This document shows positions 31,715 to 44,000 of a DNA stretch of 64,000 nt, piece after piece. Source of the DNA: Tricholoma matsutake (taxonomy: Eukaryota > Basidiomycota > Agaricomycetes > Agaricales > Tricholomataceae). Both the position numbers and the translations under genes were made by a program. Every line of letters begins with the position of its first letter. Position 1 is the first letter of the stretch. The stretch spans positions 15,508,337 to 15,572,336 of the forward strand of contig AP026538.1 of the NCBI GenBank assembly GCA_026075535.2, written 5' to 3'. The notes under the pieces were generated by a model, which was not told the DNA's origin, ran no database searches, and saw only the letters and a list, made by a program, of their open reading frames with translations.

Positions 31715-32835
31715 TCAAGCCTTTTCTGCACACATGTCTTCTGAATGTTGACACATGATTTTCTTCATCTGAAAAGGTCGCAAGATCAGGAGACCTTCTA
31801 AGCTGGTTGCTCTGGAAACCATGACATATGGAGATTCAGTGCCTCGGCAGGACTCAAGGTCTACAATGACATGGTGCAATGTCTGTCCTTGAGCATGATG
31901 AGCAGTCATAGCAAATGCAGGTACAAGAGGAGCTTGCACATGTTTGATTGTACATGCTTTCTTGTTGTACAGATGCATAAAGGTCATGTCAATAACGTCT
32001 GGCAAAATAGGGACATCGTGGACCGCCAGCTGTGGCATACATTCTGAACTGGAATTCTCAATATGAACCATGCATGACTTCAGATACCTTGCTCCATCTC
32101 CATCTTGAAAATAGTGTATTGTGGTGATGGTTCCCTTACTGCCATTGGCAATACCACCTTCAACATCAAAGTTCTGCACAACTAGCACTGGCATACGGGC
32201 ATAAGGGTATTCTACTGAGGTGCCATTTTGTAGTACCTGAATGCATCATTTGCAGTCTAGATTTTAACAACTCGTCAGCCAGCAGACCTTTGTGATGTGT
32301 GTCAATTGCATGATACCAATGCAGCTGCTGACTGTGAGCTTTGGCAAAACAGACTGATGCTCTCTTGTTCAGCGTGTCCTTTGCCACATTCTTGGACATG
32401 ATCACAGGAGCACTATTCCACTCTTGGGGATTGTAGTTGTCAGAATTGATAACCTGTGAGCTGAGAAGTCTGTAATCAGCATCATACAATGTCCTTCGCA
32501 AAGATGACCAAGAAGATTGATGAAAGCCTTGTTTTCAGCACCAGATTGGCGAGGTCTTTACACTCCCCCACGTATTCCTATCAGAATCCAATGATTCCAA
32601 TGATTCTGATTGGACTCCGACCATATTCCGATGTCATTTTCACCAGCCAAATTGACATGAAATGGCAGGTTCAGTCCTAGTCCAGTCCGATGCAGTCCAA
32701 TCGGAATCCGATCAGACCATTGGAATTTCCTAGGAATTTCCAACCATAGGAATCACATCGGACAACATAGGATTCCGATAGGAATGAGAGCAGCCTTGCT
32801 TAGTAATTAATAGTAAAAAATGTAAACACACATGG

Positions 32836-32920
32836 CAGAATTGAACCCTGGACCTCTAATATTATTACATAAGGATATAGTGACAAGAATTCTACTAGAC
32901 TAAACATCCATTGTAAGTAA
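32836..32920 (-). other. tRNA-like (SINE-like) sequence in the left arm
   Basis: On the minus strand an A-box-like TAGTCTAGTAG is followed about 55 bp later by a B-box-like GGTTCAATTC, then TGCCA. The arms do not fold into a full cloverleaf, so this is a tRNA-derived relic rather than a tRNA gene. Confidence 0.45.
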
Positions 32921-34235
32921 GTGCTCTTACTGCACTACATACTGTTCCCGTGGGTGTGATGACAAAGCACATAGCTGCATCACCACACCTTGCCAACTCA
33001 TCACTCCCCACCACCACCATCAATGGCGACCACAGCCTCCCCCCCTTCCCCCCTCTTCCCACAACCCCAACCACATCACCCGACACTCCCACAGCAACCA
33101 CCACCTCTGCAAACAAGCCAGCTGACACACAATGCGGCCCAAACAACGTGAATCGTCATTTGGGCCAATAGTAAGTTTTTTTGTTTTGATTCTTGTTTTT
33201 GTAATCTAACTAATTGTATTTCTTCTTTTTCAGGTTCTAATCTACTAGTAATGATGGTCAACAACACCTAACAATGCACACCCAATGGTGCCATGTCATC
33301 TGGGCCCAAATGATGTGATTGCATTGTTTGGGCCACAGTAAGTTTTTTTTTTCTTTCATTTCTTTTCATAAACTAACTAATGTACTTCTTTTGTTTTCCA
33401 GATTCTTGTAACAAGGGATGGACACGAGACGACCCCACGCCAATGCCACCATGTCATGATGACACACCACCCACCCCCAGCCTCATGAGCAACTGCTCGT
33501 GGGGTGGTTGATGGGTGGAACAACAATGGGGAGGGGAGGGGGTAGATGGGAGGAAGGGAAGACAATGAGGGGGGAACCTACACTGATCCACAACACCCAG
33601 GACCCCCCACTGCCACTGTGAGCAACTGCTCATGGGGTGAATGTGGGGTGTGAGAGTGCGGAAATGACAAGCACGAGGGGGAGGGGAGACAACAGAGGGA
33701 GAGAGGAGGGAGGGGGGCACGAGACAACAGCAATGAGAGGGGGGAGCAGGAGACAAGGGGCATGAAACAACTGGGGGGGAGAGACAAGACAAGATGAGGG
33801 GGGGATGAGGGGAACCCAAATGACACACCACCCACCTCCAGCCTCATGAGCAACTGCTCATGGGGTGGACGGTGGGTGGAACGACAACAGGGAGGGGGGG
33901 AAATGGCATGACAACAGAGGAGGGAGCAATGCAGGTGAGGGAGGCAAGATGAGGGAGGAGAGGAAAGCACAACAACAAAGCAGCAGTGATGCGACGCACC
34001 ACCACCCCCTCCCCCCCGTTTTGTGGGGGGGTGGGTTTTTTTTAGTTTTAAATAGTATAATTAATTGTCCCCCCCTGTGTTTGCATGGGGTTTTTTTTTC
34101 GATCTATATTAATTATATTACTCCCTTGCATCTTCACAGGGGCAACAAAAATTTTTATGAGCTCTCGTGAGGTTGAAAAATAAGTGAACTATCCATAAGT
34201 GCTTTAAATGGACATTATATTACATATTTGTTTAT

Positions 34236-34322
34236 TCTCCTGTGGCTCAGCTGGTTGAGCACTTGTTTGGTGGTCATATGACTTACATCCCAGGCTCCAT
34301 GGTTCAATCCCTGCTCTGCCCA
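34236..34322 (+). other. tRNA-like (SINE-like) sequence in the right arm
   Basis: An A-box-like TGGCTCAGCTGG (34243-34254) and a B-box-like GGTTCAATCC (34301-34310) lie 58 bp apart, followed by CTGCTCTGCCCA. The acceptor stem does not pair, so a functional tRNA is unlikely. It mirrors the left-arm copy in position and outward orientation. Confidence 0.45.
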
Positions 34323-36937
34323 TTTATTTTGTAAGCACTTGGTGATCACCAATTTAAGTCTTCCAAAATGGTGGTATTCCGACTACCTGTTGGAATTGCA
34401 TAAAAGTTTACTTGGAATTCACTAGGAATTTCTTGGAAATAACAGTACATGCTCATCAAGATACATTCTGATCAGATTCCTATCGGACTCCTAGGACTAG
34501 TATTGGAATAGTAGGACTCCTATCAGAAAACTCGGACTCCTAGGAGTCTGATAGGAATATGTGGGGGAGTGTAAAGTACTGAGATTGGCGATGGGTCTCA
34601 GTGAGAATTACAACCACATTGATGCTTAACCAAAGTATCTTACCAAACAAGATTCTTTGACCCTGCACCATGCCAGCGATGCTGTGAGTATCAATCTTTG
34701 CATATAGCCTTGTCTCAGCCACTGGTGGCAGCTGTGCAAAATCTCCAGCAAAGATCATGTTAATACCACCAAATGAACCCGGGACACCTTTTGCAAGGGA
34801 CAAGTGCTCACTGATCATGCATAGGAAATGACAGCTGATTATAGACACTTCATCCACAAAAAGAAACTTGACACCTTCCCATGCTGCAACCAGCTCATGA
34901 TTGGAGGACAGCATTGCTTGACTGCATGTGTTTGCCAATGCCCAAGGTGGAGTGAAGAGTCATTCCAGAAACATTACATGTGGTGATTCCCATGTATGAA
35001 CACACTCAAAACCTCTGTGCCTGATTTCTCTTCTCAAAATAGTCCTTCAAAGCATCAATGACTCAGGATTTGCCTGTTCCAGCTGGTCCAGTTAGAAACA
35101 TACAAAGACTGTCTCCAGCTGGGTTCAGACTATGAGAGGCCACTATCTGGAATGCTCTTTCCTGCTCCTGATTCAACTGCCATGCTGACACCACATTGGA
35201 CATATTCACATCCTGCTAAGGATCTTCAAGCTGAATGCTCTGAGCGATACAGGGGTCTAATGACATAGGATCTACTGCATCTTGAAATGCAGTGCTGTCC
35301 TGGACATCTGTTCTGATCCCATCTACTGTTTCTTCTGATACAACGGTACCTCCAGATTGTTGCCATTTCTTGTTCAAGAGCTTCCGATCCTTGTATGCTT
35401 GTGTCCATATATTATCCAGTGCATGATCTTCTTCTGCCAGTTCTAGAACAGAATGACATTCATCTCTCTCAGTCCCAGGTCCATGATCTGCTAGTGCAAA
35501 GAGGCCAACACTGTCTGCATGGGCTAACAAGGACTCAACTGCATCCCGACAATCATCCAGTCTATTACTCTGACAACCATCAATGGATTCTATGTGATGA
35601 AAAAGATCCTCATCACTAATATTCTCAGTCATAAAATCATCGCTTGTGACACGATCACCACAAAGTTCTCAAGAAACCTTTAGATTGCCAGTGCAAGAAT
35701 GGTGTTTGGAAAAGTAATCATTGCAACTATCTTTACATTCGTGTAAGATCTGCATATTATTTATGACATGAACAATGTAGTCTTCCAGTCCTTGCAAGGC
35801 GACAATAGATCAAAAGCTTTGGACCAGGATGCAGCCCCATCTCGCAAATCGCTTGCTTCTTGCCAGGGCTTAAACAACACCAACATCAGATGACAATAAC
35901 GAGCTTATGCATGGGGTCTATTGCGTCTTGGGATAGCTGGACCAGATGGAACCACAACAAACTGTGTGGATTGATGCCTGATGGTTAGATGATGGGAATG
36001 CACCTGCTTGTGCAATGATGAATAAACATGGGCCACTGTCTGTCCTCTGCAACCAAGAGCTCTGCAATTTCTGTGGCGCCATCCACATCCTCTTCTGATT
36101 CCTCACTGTTGTCTCCAGCTGCATCCTGTCGTGAGTGCTGACATCCAGTGTGAAACTTATCAACCTGTGCAACAAAATTCCACAGGGACAACAACTCCAG
36201 CCGGCTTCCACAATGGATGTAGTCAGACACATATGAGGATTTTTTAGCCAGAAGTCCATTGTCATTCACAACAATCACAACTTCATCTTCCTCAACCAGT
36301 AGTGTCTCCTCATCATTGGAAGATGGCATGTTTTCAGTGTCGTGCACAATCCTCAACATGTTCTGACAAGGCAGAGAGCTCTTTAGGGGGAGCATCATCT
36401 GCTGACACAACTGGTGGTGTCTCCTTTGCATTACATTCTGGGCTGGGCAGTTTGGCTTCAATGTGGTCCTCAAAACTTGTCCAATATAGCTTGCGATAAA
36501 CATGACTAGTAAAGTGATCCTCAAAATCCAGCAAATAAGTAGCAACAAATTGTCCAGATAGTTCCTGATGTGAGATCATAGCATGCGCACATTTCTGCAA
36601 CAGTTGTTTGGTACAAATTGTAACCAAGTCATCCGCTGGATTGTAATCTCCAAGCTTCTTAATCGCCAGCTCAAGGTCAGCATATGCAACATGAGTTTTC
36701 AGTTGAGACTTGGAGATATAATCAGTGATATAATACAGGATCAGCTCCAGATCCAATAAATTTGATGTCCATGTTACAGTGTACAGTCCAGATTATGGTT
36801 TTGTTGAAGTTATTCACTAATCCATCCAGGCAATGCAACCGAAGTTCACCAGTCTCAGGATCTATTGTGGAAATGGGACTATAGTTTGCTGAGCTTAACC
36901 CAAAGTGACATTCCTGTCTCTCAGGTGAATACTTCAA

Positions 36938-37244
36938 GCAAGTATCACATGGGGCCTTGGCTTATAAACTTGCAGAGTTTATGTTGAATAAACTGTGAAT
37001 AAACTAAGAAAATAACCATGGCAATATCCCCAGATTCAACAACAGACAAAGCCTAAATTTGTTTTACAATTAGCCATTCTGTTGATCTGATGATCTCATG
37101 CAGAAAACATCTGCAAGATGCTCGGCAATGAAATCAGTAACACACCAGGAACAAATTCAAAATTTATCTTTAGAGAAAATGATGAATATATGGTATAACA
37201 AATTTAAAGGAAAATCCATGGTTATACTTCTTTTAAGTACTAGG
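36938..37244. other. spacer between Helitron remnant and Gypsy1 LTR; nothing seen
   Basis: AT-rich sequence without motifs. The upstream edge is where the RepHel homology stops. Confidence 0.4.
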
Positions 37245-37645
37245 TGTTAGGGTGACACCCACTATCTGCTAGCTAAGACCATGTGGGTTCTCTCTACAAG
37301 AAGGGGGCAGGATCCATGCGCGTGATGGGGGAATTGATGGTTTTGATGCGAGGGGTTATTTATAGGTGAGTTTGTTGAGATAGGCTTTTCACACCACAAG
37401 TGTAGGTGGAATACCTAAGAGAATACAACTGGGGTCCCCTAGGTGTATATTTTGGGTTTATATACTATGTTAGATTTATTGTACATTTTTGTTACTGACA
37501 TGTGCATACAGGCACGTACATAGTGATGTGTGCGAAATAATATTCTCACGCTATCAAAGTGTAGCATCATTTGGCATCATGTAGCATAATTCGACATAAT
37601 AAATGAAAATGAAATTTTATTAGGTAATGGGGCTGTTTCCTAACA
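37245..37645 (-). repeat. 3' LTR of Gypsy1
   Basis: A 401-bp block begins TGTTAGGAAAC and ends CACCCTAACA on the minus strand (TG...CA with a 7-bp terminal inverted repeat). A purine tract (AAAAGGGGGG) immediately precedes it. It contains TATAAATAACC, a plausible TATA box. The matching 5' LTR is absent from the window. Confidence 0.7.
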
Positions 37646-37656
37646 TTACCCCCCTT

Positions 37657-40600
37657 TTATGCCTCGACTTCCAGGCAAGAAAATATTGTATCTGTCCACT
37701 CCGTGAAATTTTGGTAAGGCCAGAATTTCATCCCCTCATACACCATTCTCACAATGCGATGCGGAGCATTCAGATTATGTTTAAAGAATTGGGCGATCAC
37801 ATTATGTGCTCGCTTACAATTCTCTTCAGGTTCCCATGAATTATTTTCATTGGTATAGTTTTTCCACTTTATTAAAAACTCCAATTTGTTTTGTCGAAGA
37901 TGTGAGTCTAGAATTTCTTCAACTACGTATTCTGGAGCACCTTCTACTATGATCGGAGGTTGTGGGGTGGTTTGTTGGCCAGGAATGGTGGGCAGGTGGT
38001 AAGGGCATAAGCGGGATATGTTAATCTCAGGATTGATCTTGAATGATCAGGGTAATTTTAGTACTACTGCATTAGGTGAGATCACTTTAGAGATCGTGTA
38101 TGGGCCAACTTGTTTCTCCATAAGTTTCCTCGAAGGTCATGGAATATTTAGGTCCTTGGTACTTAGCCATACCAAGTCACCAACTTTGTACTCTGGAGCA
38201 CGCACTCAAGTACGATCTGCGTGTCGCATCATGTCATCACGTGCTTTCTTCAATGCCGCCTCTGCTTCCTCTTGTACCTTTTGCATCTTGGATACAAAAT
38301 CTTCTACCAACTGTACTTTGACTTCCCTTCTGGGTTCTACTCCCATGCGAGGATGATACCCATAATTCACAAAAAAGGGTGACATACATGTAGTCAAATG
38401 GAATTTGTTATTGTGGGAAAATTTGGCAATTGCCAGCCATTCGGGCCAGTCGGTCTGTCGGTAGTTGACAAACATATGTAGGTACTGCTCCAACTCCTGA
38501 TTCATTCTTTCTGTCTGCCCATCAGTCTGCGGGTGATATGCTGTAGATAATTTGGTTTGAATTCCCAATATGTTATTCAGTTCTCGCATAAATGTGGAAG
38601 TGAACTGGGGTCCGCGATCAGAGATAATGGTATCGGGTAATCCATGTAATCGCCATACTTGATTTAGATAGAGGCGCACCAAGCCTAATGATGAGATTTC
38701 TGTAGTAGTAGGAATAATATGGACCTCCTTTGTGAAGCGGTCACATACTATGAATATTGCATCATACCCTTGAGCTTCAGGTAATCCGGTGATAAAATCC
38801 ACAGATATATCTCGCCATGGTGCTTTAGGTATCGGGTTCAGCATTAATTTTCCTGCAGGCTTTTCTGGAAATTTCTTCCCCCTCATGCATGTATCACATC
38901 CATCCACATACCCCAACACATATTTAGAAATTCCGGGCCACCAATAATTTCGCATCACTAATTCCAATGTCTTCCATCTTCCTGGGTGTCCAGCTGTCAG
39001 TAAATTATGATGTAACTGGACAATCTCCCTTCTCAAATCCTGATCCTTTGGCACATACACCTTTTCTTGGAATAACACCAACCCTTGCTCCTCAACCCAT
39101 TCATCTCCTCTAATATTACCCTTCTTGTCTTCCTTCATAGCTTTCACAGCTTCCACTACCTCATCGTCCATATCTGAACATTGTCTAATTTTAGACAACA
39201 TTTCCACTTCAGAGCCATCTATTAATAGATGCCCTTGACGCATAGCGCAAATGCAAAAGTATTTGGGTAGTAAGGTAACATTTTTATTGTCCTCCTCCAC
39301 CCCCCTTTTGTGATCAATACATCTGGATAATGCATCTGCCTTCCTCATTAAGCTTCCCGCCTTGTGGACCAAGTGAAAATTGAAATGCAATAGAAATAGT
39401 GCCCAATGCGCTTGCCTGCGGTTTAGCTTTTTAGCTGACATGAAGTATTGCAGATTTTGATGATCTGTCCAGATCTCAATCTGATGCGTGCATCCCTCCA
39501 AATAATGTCTCCATGCCTCCAATGCTCGTATTATCCCCAACATCTCTTTGTCATGCACATCATAATTTCTCTCCACATCATTCAACCCTCGGGACAAATA
39601 TGCACAGGGATGCCATTTGTCATCTTCACACAACATTGATAATACCGCTCCAGTAGCAAAGTCGGATGCATCTGATTCCACTCATAAGGGGCATGTGAAA
39701 TCTACTGGGGCTAATATTGGTCCCTCCATGAACTTTCTCTTCAACTCCTCAAACACTGTCTGCTGCTGCTCTCCCCACCTCCACACTACTCCCTTTTGCA
39801 TAAGGTTATGTAAGGGTGTGGCAATTTTGGAAAATTTATGCACAAAGCAACGATAATAATCTGCAAGTCCTAAGAAGGCTTGCACCTCCTTGATGTGGGT
39901 AGGTGTAGGCCAATCTGTGATCGCCTGTACCTTGATTGGATCCATTTTGATCCCATCAGGGCCAATCAATAATCCTAGAAACTCGATCTCGCTTGCCCCA
40001 ACACACACTTCTCTGGTTTCAAAAATAGATCATTCTCTGCCAACCTCCACAACACCTCCTGCACTATCGCCTCATGATTTTCTTCATCCTCCATGAATAT
40101 CAGAATGTCATCAATAAATATTATTACCACGCCCTTGTCAATTACATCCTTGAAAATGTCGTTCATCATATTTTGGAAGGTCAGGGGACTATTAGTCATT
40201 CCAAAAAACATGACAAGCAGCTCGAATGATCCTCGATGCGTGGCAAATGCAGCCTTCCACTCATCTCCTTTCTTTATTCATACATTGTTGTATCCCCATC
40301 GTAAATCCAATTTTGTAAAGACTTTGGCTTTTCCCACCTTGTCAATTATTTCTGAAATTAATGGCAAGGGGTACACATTCTTCACTGTCCACTCATTCAG
40401 GTACCTATAATCTGTACACATCCTCTTTCTCCTATCTTTCTTTGGTATGAAAAATATTGGTGATGTCTGTGGTGATTTTGAAGGTCGTATATAGCCTTTG
40501 CGCAATTGTTCATTTAGGAACGCATCCACTTCTTCTTGCTCTATTGGAGATAACGAATACACCTTTGACTTCTTTGTCACAAATCCTGGCTTCATCTTGA

Positions 40601-40868
40601 TCGCATGATCCCATGGCTTCCACACTGGAAGTCGCTCGGACTCCTTCTGGAACACTGACAGATATTCATGATACACTTTTGGCACCAACTCCTCCACTGG
40701 CTTCTCCACATTCACAACATTCTTGTCCCATGACTGTCCTCCATGAATTGCTCGAAAGGTTTGCCTCTGCTCTTCTTTCTCGATCATGATCAAAACTTCC
40801 CCATTTGGCATTAACACCAGTGGGACCAGCAATGGAAAACAACAATTCATGGTTCCACCATGATTCAT
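37657..40868 (-). pseudogene. Gypsy1 pol: RT-RNase H-integrase-chromodomain, 5'-truncated
   Basis: The reverse transcriptase starts near 40780 (PWDHAIKMKPGF, then FTKLDLRWGYNN). It continues with VIIFIDDILIF (catalytic Asp pair, about 40120) and FLGLADYYRCF, RNase H (ESDASDFATGAVL at 39680; TDHQNLQYF), and integrase with its zinc-binding region, VDFITGLPEAQGYD, IISDRGPQFTS and YHPQTDGQTERMNQELEQ; the D-D-E set is complete. The chromodomain is at 37884-37657 (FLIKWKNYTNENNSWEPEEN). Breaks: TGA in V-stop-IKKGDEW (about 40275) and in PL-stop-VESDAS (39682), both lost Arg codons, plus a frameshift near 40000. Gag and protease are missing. Homology ends near 40.8 kb, where Copia sequence on the other strand begins. 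Confidence 0.85.
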
Positions 40869-41023
40869 ATGTCATGGATGTGGAGAAAAAGGCCATCATA
40901 AATGGGGATGTCCACTGCACACCAATGGGGGAAATGCCAATAAAGTCCAAGAAGCAAAGATAGCAGAAGTCACAGAAACTGCTGGCAATGCAAGTGCTTC
41001 TTTTTCTCATGATGCATATTCAA
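40830..41023 (+). pseudogene. Copia gag C-terminus with zinc knuckle
   Basis: The plus-strand frame reads ICHGCGEKGHHKWGCPLHTN, a CCHC knuckle (C-x2-C-x4-H-x4-C), then EVTETAGNASASFSHDAYS at about 41023. One TGA lies before the knuckle. The same frame continues beyond two later insertions at 45455-45471 and 47241 into the Copia protease (DTGATSHM). The upstream gag and the 5' LTR are missing; they end at the Gypsy1 junction. Confidence 0.6.
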
Positions 41024-41049
41024 ACATCATAGGTGGAGCCCAAACTGGA

Positions 41050-44000
41050 GCTTATTAGTGCGCCCATCAGGGGTGGACTCCCCTCCATGCATTGCAGTAT
41101 ATGTAGCCAACAGCATCACTAACCTCAGACCGGGTCTCCGCTGAGATCTGATTGATCATCGCAATGTCCTCCTATTCTCCTTGGGAATAGGAGATGACAC
41201 TATACTACTGGCAAATGTCTACTCAGACAGCCAACACCTGGCCACCACGCTTTTATATGAAAGCATCATGGCTCTCCCATGCCTGCACTTCATGTGCAGA
41301 GACTTTAACATATGCCATGCCTCTTGGGATCCTCAGGGTCCTGAGCAATCAATTCATGTGGACCACTTAGTGGAATCTGCAGTAGCACTAGGCTTATCAA
41401 GGGCCTTCTTCATTGAGGAAGGACCCACACAATTCCCCCCTCAACAGGGCCTTCACCCCACAGTGATTGACCTGATGTTTGTACCCACAGATCTCTGATT
41501 AATGCTGTACTGCAAAATTCTACCAGAAGCCAGGGGGATGTCTGACCATGCCCCCCTGACACTGACTCTACCTGGCCTGGGATCTCTGGTCCCAGTCACC
41601 AAGTGGTCGATCAAGAAAGGATCCAAAGAAGAAGTGTCATACCTCAATGCTGTTTCTTCCACATTAAACCCATGGCTTGAATGGCATGGGAACACACTGG
41701 CAGAGATTGATGAGATCATTTTGGCGATTTCAACAATCCTAACCAAGGCATGGGATGACCATGCCAAGGAATCATGTCTAGGCAAAGCATCCAAAGGTTG
41801 GTGGACTGAGGAATGCAGAGATGCACTCGATACATTCAGATCCTCCCAAGATGAAGAGGACTGGAAGCTCTACTGCAAAGTCATGAGACATGCAAAATGG
41901 GACTTCTTTGAGGATTGGATCCATGAAGTGGCCACCACTAATAGGCGACCCTGGGACCTCATGGCCTGGACATGCGAAAGGAACCTGCCATCATTTGAGG
42001 TGATCTCCTATCAGGAAAACCCTTGTAATGACCTAGATTCACTGTGGGCCGTCCTAGATGGGTCCTACAACATGGCCTCAGATCGACAAGTCGATCTGGA
42101 GTTTCTATCTGAACTAGATCCAGTGCCTGAGCAGACCTGGATCCCATTCTCAGTAATGGAGATGAAAGAGGCGTTAAATGCATGCTCCTCCCACTCCACA
42201 CCTGGCCCCAATCATGTTATGTGGTCACACCTTAAACACTGGTGCACGTCCCCAGAGGTGGCAGGGCTAATCACCCACATCGCTGAAGTGTGCATGAAGG
42301 CAGGCCACTGGCCAGCCCACTTTAAAGAGTCTCTGTCAGTCATCATACCAAAACCAGGGAAACCTAACTACTCTACACCAAAGTTGTTCAGACCAATAGT
42401 GCTCTTGAACACTCTGGGGAAACTGGTCGAAAGGATGCTGTCTAGATGGCTTCAGTTCAATGGAGTCACACATGGCACCTTCGAACCCAACCAGTTCAGA
42501 GGCATTGCCCAGCACCCCACAGAGGATGCTGGAATATACCTCACCCACCTCATATGAGCAGGTTGGGCTGAGGGACTACAAACGAGTGTTGTCGCATTCG
42601 ACATAGCTCAATTCTTCCCTTCATTGAACCACCAGGTCCTATTGGAGATCATATCCCAGTCGGGGTTCCCCACAGCTGTGGTGAACTTCTTCTGATCCTA
42701 CCTTGTGGGCTGTAAAACAACCTACAAGTGGAATGCCTTCTCATCTGGCTCTTTTGCAGCAGATGTGGGGGTGGGGGACAAGGCTCTGCCTTATCCCCTG
42801 TCCTGTCAGCGTTATATCTAGCACCAGTCATGAAACTCTTCAAGAGCAGCAAGATTGGCCAACAAGTCGATCTCATGTCATACATAGACGATGGAATGCT
42901 CATTGTCTGCTCCCCCCAGCTAGAGGATAACCTCCCCTTGCTTAACCAAGCATACGGCTGGATATTCCAGGCGTTCACATCCCTTGGACTTGTCCTCAAA
43001 CATGACAAGTCCAAAGTCTTCCATTTCACCAGGTTGAGGAGGTTCCAACCTCTGCCTATAGATCTAGGATTTGCCCCATATATGGGAGGATCCCCACTCA
43101 AACCCAAGGTCACCTGGAGGTACCTTGGCTTCTTCTTTGATCACAAGCTCTCCTTCAAGGAGCATGTGAGATTCTGTTCCACCAAGGCTCTCACTACAGT
43201 GAGAGCCATGGGAATGCTTGGCAATTCGGTAAGGGGGCTCGAACCCATGCAGAAACGCCTCCTATACCGCTCATGTGTCATGCCAATCATGACGTACAGG
43301 CTAAGACTCTGGCACTTCAAAGGTGCATGCTTTAAAGGTGTCATCAAAGTGTTGGCCCAGGTGCAGTCCATTGCTGCATGCTGGATCACCAGTGCATTCA
43401 GAACCACCCCTATAAGTGGCCTGGAAAGTATTGTAGGGCTACTGCCTATGCAGCTGCTCTTGCACCATCTGGCAGACAGGGGAGCCCTCAGAACCCCCTT
43501 ACTCGCCCCATCACACCCTTTAAGAGCAATCTTAGAGTGTAAATTTGCAGGCACCACCTCACCCCATGACCTTAGACTCAAGGTGGTAGGGGCAGTGTCT
43601 GCCTTTTCACTACTGAGTCCATCAATCGCCTCTGTGGCTGCGATGGATTCAGTCCCAGTGGACGAATTTGACCCCTTTGGGGAAGAAAACACTCCTGGAA
43701 ACAGGGTAAAGGACCTATTCCCCACCTGCTTCACTACTCAGCACCTCTCCTCCAAGGAGGAAGAGGCAAGGAATGCTTATAGAGGTGACCTCAACAAGGC
43801 TTGGGCTATGGCCCTCAGTGAGGCAAACACCCTTTTTTTTTTTTTGGATCATTATTTATAATGCAGGGCTCGCTCGCAGTCTACAGGTCAGGATACAAAC
43901 AAAGGTACTACTATGACTATGCATTCCCTCTGCCCACACCCCACACCAGGTCCCTCATTTTAGCCACTTTAGGTGGGCAGTGCCACAAACATTGTCCTCT

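Larger units (their letters stand above)
32553..34581. mobile_element. 2.0-kb inverted-repeat element inside the helicase
   Basis: The host helicase sequence is duplicated at the borders: AGATTGGCGA at 32543-32552 and 34582-34591, a 9-10-bp target duplication. The arms share CTTTACACTCCCCCAC(G/A)TATTCC, followed by many TCCTATCGGA/GGAATCC subterminal repeats. There is no transposase. Each arm holds a tRNA-like segment pointing outwards. The interior has two ~125-bp repeats (33165-33410) and G/C-skewed repeats of ~360 bp (33440-33920). The duplication length fits a hAT- or Mutator-like non-autonomous element. Confidence 0.75.
31715..36937 (-). pseudogene. Helitron-type PIF1-like helicase, 5'-truncated and split
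   Basis: Reading from 36937 downward: the RepHel linker (CNMDIKFIGSGADPVLYH, YYITDYISKSQLKTHVAYA, MISHQELSGQFVATYLLDFE), a region at 36300-35700, an acidic block (35632-35216), then the helicase. Walker A is GPAGTGKS (about 35075), followed by a TGA. Walker B is FLFVDEVSIIS (about 34860); then INMIFAGDFAQLPPV and LTETHRQS (about 34590). After a 2-kb insertion: AENKAFINLLGH, the block 32501-32166 and the C-terminal part (FDVEGGIANGSKG, PAFAMTAHHAQGQTLHHVIV, SPYVMVSRATSLEGLLILRP) to 31715. No HUH/Rep nuclease motif is visible, so the 5' part is missing. TGAs at Walker A (AGTGKS-stop) and in RF-stop-VCSY fit lost Arg codons. No Helitron termini were found. Confidence 0.8.

Noticed and set aside
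33454..33970. Minus-strand Ser/Pro/Cys-rich frames
   Set aside because: They arise from G-rich repeats of ~360 bp with no motif or neighbour support.
34236..34322. A functional tRNA gene
   Set aside because: A- and B-boxes are present, but the acceptor and T stems do not pair and the spacing is long; it also lies within a transposon arm. Called a tRNA-like relic instead.
31400..37000. Helitron 5' and 3' termini and a Rep (HUH) domain
   Set aside because: No TC start, CTRR end with hairpin, or HxH motif could be found near the helicase.
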